Below, piece by piece: positions 1-9,811 of a DNA stretch of 64,000 nucleotides. The notes under the pieces are model-generated. The model did no database searches and was not told the DNA's origin. It saw only the letters and a list, made by a program, of their open reading frames with translations. Within the stretch, counting starts at the first letter, position 1, and every line of letters begins with the position of its first letter. Location of the stretch: the NCBI GenBank assembly GCA_037179335.1, contig JAKZHN010000001.1, positions 1,674,001-1,738,000 of the forward strand. Reading direction: 5' to 3'. The position numbers and the translations under genes were made by a program. The DNA is from Cyclaneusma minus (Eukaryota; Ascomycota; Leotiomycetes; Marthamycetales; Marthamycetaceae).

Positions 1-791
1 ATCGAGTATTCGGTCAGAACTACCTCACCCGGCTCAATATCCTCCTTGGTAAAAATTCCAAGTTGCTGAACAGTATCCGGCAGACCTTCAGCTTCAAACT
101 CACTGTGCTTGTCCAGAAACGGTAGTTGGGTAGCCTGGACAACACACTTTGGGGCCACGGGTGCTAACTCTGCGTTCAGAAAGTCTAGGGTGTCCTTCGA
201 AAAGCGGTCGGGCTCGTGGTCATTCCAGGGGTAGACTTCCCGTCGCACGAGGCCTTGATCCGGCAGAGATATTCCGTGTATAGATCTGACCTTTAGCCTT
301 CGTTTGGCTACCGTTTCTATGTAATCTCGCGCATGCAGCAGCTGGACGTCTTCGGGCACAAGAGCCAGTCCGCGGCTGCAGAAGTCGTTGGCGCTCTTGA
401 GACAGCCGCACAGGAGCAGGCTTATAGAAAGGATCTGGTAGCAGCGGATGGCGGCCTTCTCTGCCAAGCGCAGTATTGCGTCGTCCTCCCTGTCTCGCTT
501 GCCATCCGCACCCCTTGGCCGCAAGACGTCGAGAGACTCGGGCGAGGGGTGGCGCAAGGCGGCGAAGGCCTGGTCGTGGTATTCGAAGCCCTCATTGTGC
601 ACCTCGTCGGTCAAGAGAAGCGCTCTGTAGGCATCGCCGGCAGCCAGGTCGGGGTAGCCAAGGTCGGAGTGGACAACGGCGCGTTCCAGATAGAGCAGGA
701 GACTGTAGGGCAGGGCGACGAGGGCATCGGTCAATCGGCGGCGCGTGTCCAGTAAATCTAGAATGCGGATCTCCTCTTCATCGCTATCCAT
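1..791 (-). CDS. SET-domain protein with helical N-terminus, partial (C-terminus beyond window)
   Basis: The reading frame is open from an ATG at 791 down to the window edge (about 263 codons, no stop). The product starts MDSDEEEIRILDLL. Its first ~190 residues are Leu/Ala-rich helices resembling TPR-type repeats (for example SLLLCGCLKSANDFCSRGLA). The last visible stretch, LGIFTKEDIEPGEVVLTEYS, matches the start of a SET domain, where a G-[IL]-[FV]-[AT]-x-x-DI-x-x-GE motif precedes the first strand. SET domains transfer methyl groups from S-adenosylmethionine to lysines; TPR/SET (SMYD-like) fungal proteins have mostly unknown substrates. The catalytic NHxC and tyrosine motifs would lie outside the window, so activity cannot be judged. 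No intron is needed in the visible part. Confidence 0.75.
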   Translation of the reverse strand, partial: MDSDEEEIRILDLLDTRRRLTDALVALPYSLLLYLERAVVHSDLGYPDLAAGDAYRALLLTDEVHNEGFEYHDQAFAALRHPSPESLDVLRPRGADGKRDREDDAILRLAEKAAIRCYQILSISLLLCGCLKSANDFCSRGLALVPEDVQLLHARDYIETVAKRRLKVRSIHGISLPDQGLVRREVYPWNDHEPDRFSKDTLDFLNAELAPVAPKCVVQATQLPFLDKHSEFEAEGLPDTVQQLGIFTKEDIEPGEVVLTEYS

Positions 792-1243
792 TGCAGGGCG
801 CCCAGCACATCGAAGCACGAAGGAAAGGAGGGTCGTGGAAAAGACAGAAGGAGCGGCGGGGTCTATGAAAAGGCAGGGACGTTACACTACGAGAGCCGGA
901 CTTACCCTGATATTCTAGCGAATCGATGGCGTGGTGGCGCGCACCCGTCGAATGCATTTTGCGGCGTTGGTGGGGGTCGAGGGGCGAGGGGTCGAGAAGG
1001 AGTTGCGATGTGAAAATCGAGAGCACCAGCCGGCGGACTTTTTCCTCCGGGTGGAGCTTTCGGGCACGCATGGCCGAGTCGAATTTGGCATCGCCGCATC
1101 GCCGCATCGCTATGCCCATATCCACTACCAGCCAGCATCTAGCCCCACTAGGTACATTGGGCACCAACATGTTCCTACCTGAGCTCTATGGGCTATATAA
1201 CGCCTCTACTTTATCTGCTGCCTCATCTAGTCAAGGACCGCTA
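792..1243. other. Intergenic, 452 bp
   Basis: This is the upstream region of the SET-domain gene plus the 3' flank of the phosphatase gene. Short overlapping ORFs run on both strands with no recognisable product. I see no repeat. Confidence 0.6.
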
Positions 1244-2327
1244 TCAGCCCCTCAGGTCGCCCAGTGAATCCACGTAATACGCCGGCACCGCTACAGCTCC
1301 CTCGGCCTCCCAGTCTGCCTTCTTGTTGACGCCCGTCTGCACTGCCAACGTGCCGCCCAGCTTGCCCTCGATCCCAAACTTGATGTCCGTGTTGAGTCGG
1401 TCGCCCACCATGCACGCCCTGCTGCGATCAAAACGGAACTTGCCCTCGATCGCGTCCATCATCGCCTGACTCGGCTTTCCCAGCGACAAAGGATGCTCGC
1501 CCGTCATGTTGACCAGGGGAATTGATACGGAGCCCGCGCCAGGGAAGAAGGTGTGGCAGTTGGGCAGCGTGCTGTCCGTGTTTGTGGCCAGGAACTTCGC
1601 GCCGCGCAGGAGGTAGTGGTAGGCGTGCGAGAGCTTGAGATAGTTCACGTGGTAGTCCAGGCCGGCGAGCACCACGCCCACATTCTCGTCCAGCAGCGAG
1701 CCGTCTGCGATTCCGGCAAAATCGCTGGCTTCCATGTCTCGGCGGAAAGCCGGGTCCGTCCCTCCGATGAATTCGACGCCTTCCGACTTGAGCTCGGTCT
1801 CAATGCCTCCTTCTCCAAGAACGAAGACCTTGTTCTTCGGTACGGGCAGCTTGAGGATGCGAGAGATGTAAATGGCGGCAGAGTACGCCGAACCGAAAAT
1901 CTCATCGACGGAGCTCGGGATGCCCATGGACGTCAATTTCTTGAGGTATTCGGCGCGCGACTTGGTGGAGTTGTTGGTGACAAACACGACCTGCTTCCCT
2001 AGACAAGGGCACAAGGTTTGGCATGAGGAAACACCATAGAATCAATGGGTCCGTACACACCTTTCGACCTCAAGAGTTCGAGTGTTTCAACCGTTCCCTC
2101 GAACAGATGGTCACCGGACCATAAGACGCCTGTCGAGACGGCAATTCAGCAGGGCCCCATCTGCGTGAGGGAGGGACATTACCATCGCAATCGAAGAGGA
2201 AGACCTGGCACGCGCATATCAGTCAGACGGCGTGATATGGCTCGCAGGCGAAGGAACGTACGTCGAACTTGTCGATGAATTCGCGGATGGCGGCGGCATC
2301 GCCGGTGAGGCATTTGGACTGCGCCAT
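1244..2327 (-). CDS. pho13: 4-nitrophenylphosphatase, PHO13/phosphoglycolate phosphatase-type HAD enzyme
   Basis: Four exons: 2327-2262, 2204-2183, 2129-2061 and 1998-1244, giving 303 residues, normal for the family (~300-312). All HAD motifs are visible. Motif I is VFLFDCDGVLWSG, with the intron splitting the Gly codon. Motif II is FVTNNSTKS, motif III is the lysine in LGKPSQAMMD, and motif IV is MVGDRLNTDIKFG. The C2-type cap lies between motifs II and III. The family dephosphorylates 2-phosphoglycolate and other toxic phospho-metabolites in the cytosol; the model substrate is p-nitrophenyl phosphate. Exon joins were chosen from GTACGT/GTAATG/GTGTGT donors and TGCCAG, GACAG and TCTAG acceptors, which restore the conserved N-terminus. 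The first two coding exons are very short (66 and 22 nt). Confidence 0.93.
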
Positions 2328-3116
2328 TCTTCGATATAGGAGGTCGGAGACTCTTGGGCTATGTTATGTCTTCGGGTGCGGATGGCGGGGTGGAAACAGC
2401 ACAGATCTTTGGCGGTTGACTTCGGATCGCACCGAATCGCCGAACACGGCCAAATGTCTCGCCGGACACCAGCATCTGTTCATGTGAACCGCTGCCTTTC
2501 TTCGAACCTAATCATACTAAGTTCGTGTCTCGTACTATAAAATCTCTGCTTACTTGGACTTCTCTAATTCTTTGTAGCTTAGCCATTGAAATAACTCGGA
2601 CTGTCTTCGATCTATTCCCTCGTATCATTGTCTCTTGAATTAAAGTTGGTACTTCAACACAACCGATCGACCCAAGGGGTGTCTGGGGAGGCGACTCGGG
2701 TGGTAGGCTAGCTGCAAGGTGCACAAGCTCCCACCTCTACATGTACCTACTCGCATAGCCTGGGAATGGGAGTTGGCATCTCGAGCATCCTGCCCGCCGT
2801 TCCTCTACCTGAAGCAGCTGCCGTCACAGCTCTTTGTATGTCGCCGGCTTCGAGTTCCGCCTGTGCAGATGATAAGCAGGCCAATCCTTTCGCCCTGCCC
2901 CACCGGGCTTCGGGGCCTTATCGATAAATAATCTTCGTCACTTCGTGCCGTCACATAATTCTTGTTTGTTCCACCCCACCCAGCATCACTACCAAACTCA
3001 GTCACCATCCAGCACATATTGAAGCTTCACCAAGCTGACCCCAGGCCGACTGTCACCCCCGCTCCCTCTTCACCTCCACCCAAGGCCTCCACCCATCCCA
3101 CGCCGCATTCGCAATC
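2328..3116. promoter_or_regulatory. Divergent promoter region between PHO13-type gene and 6-phosphogluconolactonase
   Basis: A 789-bp divergent intergenic region. Near the lactonase gene it becomes C-rich (2,960-3,110, runs of CACC/CCTC), typical of the 5' leader of highly expressed fungal genes. It contains one TACATGTA palindrome at 2738-2745. No ORF looks coding. Confidence 0.5.
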
Positions 3117-3899
3117 ATGGGGAAGCAACCGAATCTGTTCGCCTTTCAGGACACCAATGCCCTCGCATCGACGCTGCGCACCTACATCATCCAGTGCCAA
3201 GCTGCCGGTCTGACGCGCCACGATTGCTTCAAAGTGGCCGTCTCGGGCGGCTCGCTCCCCAAGACCCTGGCCCAGGCCCTTCTCGCACCGTCCTCGGGCC
3301 CCGACGATGTCATCGAATTCTCCAAATGGGAGATCTTCTTCGCCGACGAGCGCGCTGTGCCCCTCGACCACGAAGACTCCAACTACGCCCTGCTGAAGAA
3401 AGAGCTTCTCGATAAGATCCCCGCCGATATGGGCAAGCCTACCGTGCATCCCATCGATGTCACCTACCTAGACGATGTGCAAGAGCTTGCCGACCAGTAC
3501 GAGAAGACTCTAGTCCGCAGCTTCGCCAGCCGCGATTCCGTCAAGCTGCCCATTTTCGACCTGCTGTTGTTGGGCTGTGGGCCGGATGGACATACCTGCA
3601 GCTTGTTCCCCGGACACGCACTTCTGAGGGAAAGTGATGCCTGGGTTGCGCCAATTGTGGACAGTCCCAAGCCGCCTGCCAAGCGCATTACGCTCACACT
3701 ACCGGTTGTCGCCCATGCAGTGAAACTTGCTTTCGTAGCCACTGGCGGAGGAAAGAAGGAGATTATGAAGAAGATTTTCGAAGAGGGCGCTGGCCTACCA
3801 TGTGCTTTGGTCAACGAGCAGACTGGGGAGAGGTGCAGTTGGTTCGTCGACAATGCTGCAGTTGAGGGCGTGGCCTTTCCACGCAGGGGAAGCTTGTGA
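3117..3899 (+). CDS. 6-phosphogluconolactonase
   Basis: Single exon, 260 residues, the usual length of the SOL/6PGL family. The enzyme hydrolyses 6-phosphoglucono-1,5-lactone to 6-phosphogluconate, the second step of the oxidative pentose phosphate pathway, in the cytosol. Family motifs are intact: an N-terminal VAVSGGSLPKTLAQAL phosphate-binding loop, WEIFFADERAVPLDHEDSNY, LLLGCGPDGHTCSLFPGH carrying the catalytic histidine region, and RITLTLPVVAHA near the C-terminus. The start MGKQPNLFAFQD lies in a good context (gcaatcATGG) after a C-rich leader. Nothing looks broken. Confidence 0.96.
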   Translation: MGKQPNLFAFQDTNALASTLRTYIIQCQAAGLTRHDCFKVAVSGGSLPKTLAQALLAPSSGPDDVIEFSKWEIFFADERAVPLDHEDSNYALLKKELLDKIPADMGKPTVHPIDVTYLDDVQELADQYEKTLVRSFASRDSVKLPIFDLLLLGCGPDGHTCSLFPGHALLRESDAWVAPIVDSPKPPAKRITLTLPVVAHAVKLAFVATGGGKKEIMKKIFEEGAGLPCALVNEQTGERCSWFVDNAAVEGVAFPRRGSL

Positions 3900-4768
3900 T
3901 TCCCAGCATTAGACAGAGACAGGCGTCCGATAACAGTTGCGTTGGTTTGGCGGGAACGTTCGTTATTTTCTTGGCGAGCTGGGTGACTTGGCGGAGTTAT
4001 TAGAGGGGACGGCATTTATATGAAGTCAGAGCTCTCGGGGCGCATCAAGAATCCTGCCGCATGAACCGCACTTCGTTCTGCTGCATTAGCTGCAATGCAC
4101 GTTGTTCATCTTCCCGCTAGGGCCGTGAACCTTGAAATGGTCGTTTGCTTGCAGCCTGACGAAAGAAGTCTTTGCGACTTGTAGCCCAAGTGCTATAGAT
4201 GTTCCAAGTCGTTGGGAACATCACAGGCACTTACGGAATGTCCCAAATTATTTGTGATATGTCAAAAAACGGAACAGAAAAAGGAGCCAACCGGCGACAT
4301 CATGAAGGGCAAAACGGATTCTCAACCCTACATGTACTGTTACCCTAGCCTTTCTCCAAGTTTAAAAAGCTAGCGGGCTTTTACACGGATTTCATAGTAT
4401 TTTCGGCTGGAGCCTAATAAAAAGTTAAGAATAGCAAAAAGAGGAAGAACGAGAAGAGTAAAAGAGGACTGAACCGGACTAGCGACCCCTTGAGGTCTAG
4501 AAGATAGCATCATTGGAAATATTCCAAGTCATTGGAATATGGAAACAGTATTTTCAGGTGGCTAGAATCCAGAAATAATCTCAACCATTGGGAACGAGCA
4601 AGATAATCAGTTGGTGGTAACCAAGTTACACTCGTTGACTCCAGGCCGTCCACAAGACTTATTTTGTGCCACTGTATATGGGTTCATCGACGACTGGAAA
4701 CTTGTCCGGGGACTAAACGGTAGGTAGTCAAGCTAGGCACTAACCGTAAGCAATAGATCCCATGAGGC
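3900..4768. other. Intergenic, 869 bp, convergent gene ends
   Basis: Space between the 3' ends of the lactonase and the basic/coiled gene. It is A/T-richer than the genes. It contains TACATGTA at 4329-4336, a short inverted repeat (GTTCCAA...TTGGGAAC) near 4200-4225, and a pair of TCATTGGAAT-type units at 4510-4550 related to the 19-bp repeat family described elsewhere. Confidence 0.55.
4510..4550. repeat. Short locus of the dispersed 19-bp repeat family
   Basis: Two adjacent degenerate units (CATTGGAAATATTCCAAG then TCATTGGAATATGG) share the core TTGGAATATTCC with tandem 19-bp repeats at 8.7, 24.6, 40.8 and 55.1 kb. This is the weakest of the five loci. Confidence 0.4.
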
Positions 4769-6109
4769 TCAGTTGTTTCTCCAGGCACCCCCAGCTGGAG
4801 GCGGTTCCTGAGCCTCATCCACAGCTTCATCATTCATCTTCCGTACCCAAATCGACTCTTCTTCAAATACCTCCTTCTCGATCATGCGCATTGCCTGTAG
4901 TTCCGACCGCATGCCGTTAACCAGCGCGGTACAGCCATCAATAACGCCTGCCAGGTTCGAGCCTTCCTTGGCCTTTCCAACACTATACAACTCCTCTCTC
5001 CAGCCACCCAGCTTTGTCTCTAGACTTAGGCTTTCACGTTTCCAGCTGTCTCCCAAAGGCTCTGCGAACAGCATGTCGCATGACTCGCTACCTTCGACAG
5101 CTAATTGACGCCTTGATTTCCAGACTTCTTGAGTTTTCCCTAGCCACCTCTCAAATTTCCTGACCATGCGATCAAATTTACCGCCGTTTTCACCTTCGTT
5201 CCATACCGCGCTGACCACTCGATCCAGGACTTGCACCATTTCGTCGAAGGGAATTGTCCCGGTGCTGCTCCAATAGCGAAGTGCGTCTGCATTTTTCCGT
5301 CGCACTCTCTCTCGCTCGTCGTTGTCCAAGTCCGCATGTGCTCGCTTGACCTCTTCTACTTTGGCACCCAGCTTTTCATATACACTGCCATGCCACTGTT
5401 CCGTCACTTCCGGCGCAGAGCGGTGCAAGACGTGTAATTGCAGTAACTCGGCCTGTAAACGCGCGGTCTCGGCAGATATGGCAATGTTAGACGGAAGCTT
5501 ACTCGGAGTCGGTGGTACGAGGAAAGAGGCCGTTGAAGGCTTGGGGGCTGTGTTTTTAGCGGGCGAGTAGTGTTGCTGAAGGGTGGAGAAGTTGGGCCGC
5601 CGAGAGCTTTCGAGCGTCGAAGAGGGGGGTTTTATGGCGGTGGTACCCGGTGGGGGCATGGCGGAGCTCGATTTGTTCCGGGCATGGGAGACAGACGGAA
5701 GGTGAGAGAGAGACGGGGCCCTGACACGGGCAGATGGAGGAACTGCGCTGGTAGAGACATTGCGAATATGTTTAGAGGAGGCGACAGGAGGTTTGGAGGA
5801 GGGTGGTGGTTTAGAGCTTGTAGAGCTGGGTGGTCGCGTGCTAGATGCCGCGGATTTCGCGGTGGTCGAAGCAGCTGTTGAAACGGTGGTCGCTGCAGAA
5901 TTGCGGCGCAACCTCGAAGACGACATATCAGCTGAGGCTCGAGGCAAAGCTTTAGTCAGATTGGCGCGAGAGAGCGGAGGTCGAGATGGGTCTTGGGTAT
6001 TGGAGGCTCGCGACAAGCCTGCTGCAGATCGTAGGGTCGGCTTCGTTGGGAGTCTACTGGGCGACCGATTGGCAAGGCCATCGCGGTTCGGTAGCGGAGC
6101 TCCAGACAT
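4769..6109 (-). CDS. Hypothetical protein: basic Ser/Pro-rich disordered N-terminus, helical C-terminus
   Basis: Single exon, 446 residues from the ATG at 6109 (MSGAPLPNRDG). The frame extends 22 codons upstream to 6175, but the downstream ATG has better context. Residues 1-220 are low-complexity Ser/Thr/Pro/Arg/Lys/Ala, likely disordered and positively charged. Residues ~225-430 are predominantly helical (TARLQAELLQLHVLHR, RVRRKNADALRYW, ELQAMRMIEKEVFEEE). This shape, a basic disordered arm plus a coiled domain, is seen in microtubule-binding proteins such as augmin HAUS8. I cannot prove homology by eye and give no name. No catalytic motif is seen. Confidence 0.7.
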   Translation of the reverse strand: MSGAPLPNRDGLANRSPSRLPTKPTLRSAAGLSRASNTQDPSRPPLSRANLTKALPRASADMSSSRLRRNSAATTVSTAASTTAKSAASSTRPPSSTSSKPPPSSKPPVASSKHIRNVSTSAVPPSARVRAPSLSHLPSVSHARNKSSSAMPPPGTTAIKPPSSTLESSRRPNFSTLQQHYSPAKNTAPKPSTASFLVPPTPSKLPSNIAISAETARLQAELLQLHVLHRSAPEVTEQWHGSVYEKLGAKVEEVKRAHADLDNDERERVRRKNADALRYWSSTGTIPFDEMVQVLDRVVSAVWNEGENGGKFDRMVRKFERWLGKTQEVWKSRRQLAVEGSESCDMLFAEPLGDSWKRESLSLETKLGGWREELYSVGKAKEGSNLAGVIDGCTALVNGMRSELQAMRMIEKEVFEEESIWVRKMNDEAVDEAQEPPPAGGAWRNN

Positions 6110-6906
6110 GGCCAATTGTCGGACGGATGCGATGCAATTGAGGGGATCGAGGGGACTGAGAAGATGCAGCATCAAATGTTCTCAGGTCAGGGGCAGCCTC
6201 AACTCACAAGGCTGGACTAAGCTTCAATGTTGTAAGCTTTGGTCTCTGCATGGACCGTGCATACCGAGATGTAAAGCGGCAGGGGCTTCCCCGGGCTCCA
6301 GCTCCTGGATTGTGCAACATCCAGGTCCTCTTCTCCATCACATACACGTAGTATGTACAAGCCAACATTTGGTACATGTAATAAATAGTAGGTACTGTCT
6401 TTTCCACCGTCACGACTCACTCACCACGCTTTCATGACTTTGCACTTTCTATGTTCTCTCCATTCTGTCTGCGGACCCTCCCGCTTTCGAGATTCGGTTT
6501 TCTTTCGTCCCAATTGGATTTGCCTCGCAGTTTGACTTGCGGCTGTCGCTCTGACACGCCGTTCTCGAGCTCGGAATGGCCGCCGGCAACATCGGCTCCC
6601 GTCGAACCTTCTGCCCCAGTGCCGTGACACTTGGTGTTTCTGGAAACCAGGGAGGTACCGCCAAAGTATGTACGTCGATACTTCCACCACGGCCTGGATG
6701 ACGAGAGGCAATAGCGACGGCTCACGGGTCCGCTCGACATCCGTCTCTCAAGAGAAATACTTGCCGGTTTCGCGTAGACATCCCACCAGGGCCCGACCTC
6801 TCCTCGTCATTACTACCAAGTACTACCCCTTCATTCGCCCGTATCTGCTACACTCGTTTCAATGGTCCCTGACCAAATGTCCATTCGTTGATGCAACCAC
6901 GCAAAG
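6110..6906. promoter_or_regulatory. Divergent promoter region, 797 bp
   Basis: Lies between the basic/coiled orphan (leftward) and the Cys-rich-tail orphan (rightward). It contains TACATGTA at 6373-6380. Short ORFs in several frames overlap one another and show no recognisable domain. Confidence 0.5.
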
Positions 6907-8394
6907 ATGAGGCTCAATACATCCAAAAAAGATAACTCGACGTCCTTCTCAAAGGCTTTGCCGCTCACTCCTGATACGAGTACCATTGCAAGTGACAGTC
7001 CCCCCAAGACTCTCAAACTCTCCCAGTCCTGGATCACCACTTCAAAAACTCTGCCCTCGCCGCCGAGATCTCCAAGAATGTCGTCCGCTAAGATGATGAC
7101 CATCCCTCGCCGGCCGCTCAGGGTCACATGGCATGTGAGAGAAGTGAACAATCTTTCATCCCACCGCAACGACAGCCTCGATCTCTCAGGAGAGGTTCTC
7201 CTGGAACTGATAGAGGCCGTCAAGATGCCATCCCCTGATTCCTCCAATCCTAGATCAAACTCCGAGAACCAGCGTCCATCATCCTCCCCGAAAATAAACA
7301 AACCAGCCACCTTGAAACCTCTCCCTAAAAGTCCTCGCCCCGATCCACCTCTTGCAGACAGCTGGAAAGTCCGGGCTACGCGGAGCGAATCAAGTGTTCT
7401 CTTGAATGCAAATCTCGCTCAGAACGACGCTCAGAAGACACCATCATCCGCACATGAGGCACCCCAGCCCTTCACGAAAAGACCTTCTCTCTCCCCTCTG
7501 CGAATAGACACGTCAGTCACGCCTTCTGACGAGGAGTTGTCCCTGAAGGCAGCTTTGGCTACGGCACCACCGCCAACTTCGCGACATCCTACAAGTGGGC
7601 AATCGCTGCCTGGCTCGCCAGCTTTCTTCTCTTCGTTTCCCCGTGGATTGATCGGAGCAAACTCGAAAAAGGCTCTCCCTCTACAACCATCATCACCCAT
7701 CATCCACGAATCTGACGAAATGCGTTCCTTCGCTTCCAAAATCAGAAAGAGGCTGCGTCAAAATCACACCTTGCCCGCAAATCTTGACGTCTCTCCTGTC
7801 TCTCCCAAAGATTCTGAGCGTGCAGACACTCCCAGTACCATCAAACCATCGAGCCCCAAAACCATCAAACGCCTTCCTTCCTTGCCGATTTTGCAGCTCT
7901 CTCATAGCAGAGAAGGCGCCCTTGCAACTGAGGCCGCCATTTCAGCAGAAGCCGCTCTTTCACCAAACGCCACCCCTTCAACTGATCCCACCAGCAACTT
8001 CCCAGAAGCCGCCGCAAGTTTGCCTTCTCCCTCCGCCAAACACACCGAACAGGCCAACATCCAAGACCTAGTTTCCTCCGTCCAAGCAATCTTCGAAAAG
8101 CAGCGCCAGCTCCCCGAATGTCCCCTCAGTTCTCCCATCGACGCCAACGCAATCTTCACTCCCCTTCCGTTGAATGCCTCTCACTTCGAGTGCTGGGCCT
8201 CGCATCGAAAGATGCGGAAGTCGAGGAACGACGTTTATCCGTTGGCCTGCCAGGTCTGTGGCAAGAAAGACCGTGAGATGCGCTACAACTGCACCTGGTG
8301 CAGTGTCAGGTTGTGCCACGGGTGTATGGAGCTGTTGGCGAAGACGGAGAAGCGAGACGGGAAGCGGAGCCTGAGAAAAATTTTGGGGACTTGA
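6907..8394 (+). CDS. Hypothetical Ser/Pro-rich protein with C-terminal cysteine-rich (zinc-binding-like) module
   Basis: Single exon, 495 residues from MRLNTSKKDNS. Most of the protein is disordered, rich in Ser/Pro with many SP/TP sites (possible proline-directed kinase targets). The last ~75 residues differ: HFECWASHRKM, LACQVCGKKD, YNCTWCSVRLCHGCMELL. Cys/His spacing (C-x2-C ... C-x2-C-x4-C-x2-C) suggests a RING/ZZ-like zinc site, followed by a basic tail (KRDGKRSLRKIL). Function is unknown. A GTGAGA...CTCTCAG stretch at 7135-7189 looks like an intron, but its length (55) would break the frame, so it is kept as coding. Confidence 0.72.
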   Translation: MRLNTSKKDNSTSFSKALPLTPDTSTIASDSPPKTLKLSQSWITTSKTLPSPPRSPRMSSAKMMTIPRRPLRVTWHVREVNNLSSHRNDSLDLSGEVLLELIEAVKMPSPDSSNPRSNSENQRPSSSPKINKPATLKPLPKSPRPDPPLADSWKVRATRSESSVLLNANLAQNDAQKTPSSAHEAPQPFTKRPSLSPLRIDTSVTPSDEELSLKAALATAPPPTSRHPTSGQSLPGSPAFFSSFPRGLIGANSKKALPLQPSSPIIHESDEMRSFASKIRKRLRQNHTLPANLDVSPVSPKDSERADTPSTIKPSSPKTIKRLPSLPILQLSHSREGALATEAAISAEAALSPNATPSTDPTSNFPEAAASLPSPSAKHTEQANIQDLVSSVQAIFEKQRQLPECPLSSPIDANAIFTPLPLNASHFECWASHRKMRKSRNDVYPLACQVCGKKDREMRYNCTWCSVRLCHGCMELLAKTEKRDGKRSLRKILGT

Positions 8395-9811
8395 ATGTGC
8401 TTTGGGCGGAAGATGGGCGCACAATCACTGGAGTGAAGTTGGGTGGGTATCTGAAGGTGGTCTGGTGCGTGCTCGTATGGAATGATGGAGGTCTGGGGAG
8501 AGCAGTGGGAAAAGTGCTTATGAGGAAATGTGTATATCTTTTTTACGGAGTTGGGGCTGCGTAGTGGGGGAGTTGGGACCGGGGGCTCATGATTTTTAGA
8601 TTGTGAATAGACCCTAACTTTCGTGAACACCCGGTTCTCTAACAGTAACATGCGATAGGTCCGGATACATCCTGAGATCAGCGGTACAGCGGGCCGTAAT
8701 ACCGGAATAAGGATGTGCTGGACTCGATCATTTGGGACGATCCTAATTGAGTATTTGGGAATTGGGATGATCATTTGGGAGATTCCTAATCACTCCAGAT
8801 TTTCCCAGTAATACGGAGTTTTCTGGTTACTTGAGATCGCTCCAATCAATTGAACTTTAGATGTTTGCAAATTGCAATCCACTTCAGATGTTCTCACTTG
8901 AGATACCCCGAAGCACCGATGTCTTAAGAAGTTGTCAAGCGACTGGAGGCCAGTACCCGATTGAATCAATAAAGCTTCGTCTCTTCAAAACGCCGAGGAA
9001 ACCAGCTTTAAAGTTAGGCGAAGGATCACAAGTCATCGACAGCACAAGCATGAATGAATTAAAGTCAAAGATCAAGTAAGGAGGGGAGCCAGTGGGGTTG
9101 CATTGACAGAAGCCTTTCGGCCTCTCAAACAAGCCATCTAATACGTAGTCCCAGCCTCAGCCCCCTTCCACAAGCAGCTAACAGCTCATAGTCCGTAAAA
9201 TGTCTAATAACACTTGCGTCCATGCGCTATCTCTGCCTCCCCCACAGCACCCTCATCCCCCCGACCACCAACCTTCTATTTTCCCTCAGCTCGGTGAATT
9301 AAAACCCAGTATGAGCTAAATAGAGCTGCGAATGGTAGTTTGCCAGGCTAGGTCGTAAATGTTGTAAGCCAAGGCGTGTTGTAGACAGAAGCTGCTCGAG
9401 CATCGTCGGCGCGTAAAACGATGTCGTGTCTTTTTCGACGTGTGTGCAAAAGTATCAGATGGTTGGGAAATATGTGCAACAGGCTTCCAAAAATCGTGAT
9501 TGCCGAGCGCACACACAGTCCGTTGTTCGCTGGACTGGTAGTCTCAAGGCCAAAGCTCGAGCCAGGATGAGCCGAGAAGAATGTAGAAAAAAGTAGAAGA
9601 TGAGAGCTATACGCTTCATCTCTCGTTGAATGTGCGCCGCCGCCATGGTTGTGTCGTATGACAAGCACTCCTAAAAAACCGCCCCTGTAAACCGTTCCCG
9701 CCGTTGTCCAAACAATGCATAGAACGAATCTGATCTACGGTCGCCGCCGGATATGATGCATTGATGCCCCCCCAAATCCCCAACCGCCGCAATAAACGCC
9801 GTTTGTATGTG
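8395..9811. other. Intergenic, 1,417 bp, convergent gene ends
   Basis: Space between the 3' ends of the Cys-rich-tail orphan and the Stb3 gene. It contains the 19-bp repeat cluster at 8728-8842. Nearer the Stb3 gene it is probably 3' untranslated sequence. No credible gene. Confidence 0.55.
8728..8842. repeat. Degenerate 19-bp tandem repeat cluster
   Basis: Two near-identical 19-nt units, TCATTTGGGACGATCCTAA (8728-8746) and TCATTTGGGAGATTCCTAA (8771-8789), flank more diverged copies (GTATTTGGGAATTGGGATGA, GGTTACTTGAGATCGCTCC). The same unit type recurs at 24.6, 40.8 and 55.1 kb. Confidence 0.65.

Noticed and set aside
7135..7189. Possible intron (GTGAGA...CTCTCAG) in the Cys-rich-tail orphan
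   Set aside because: Length 55 is not a multiple of three, and both flanks are already in one open frame.
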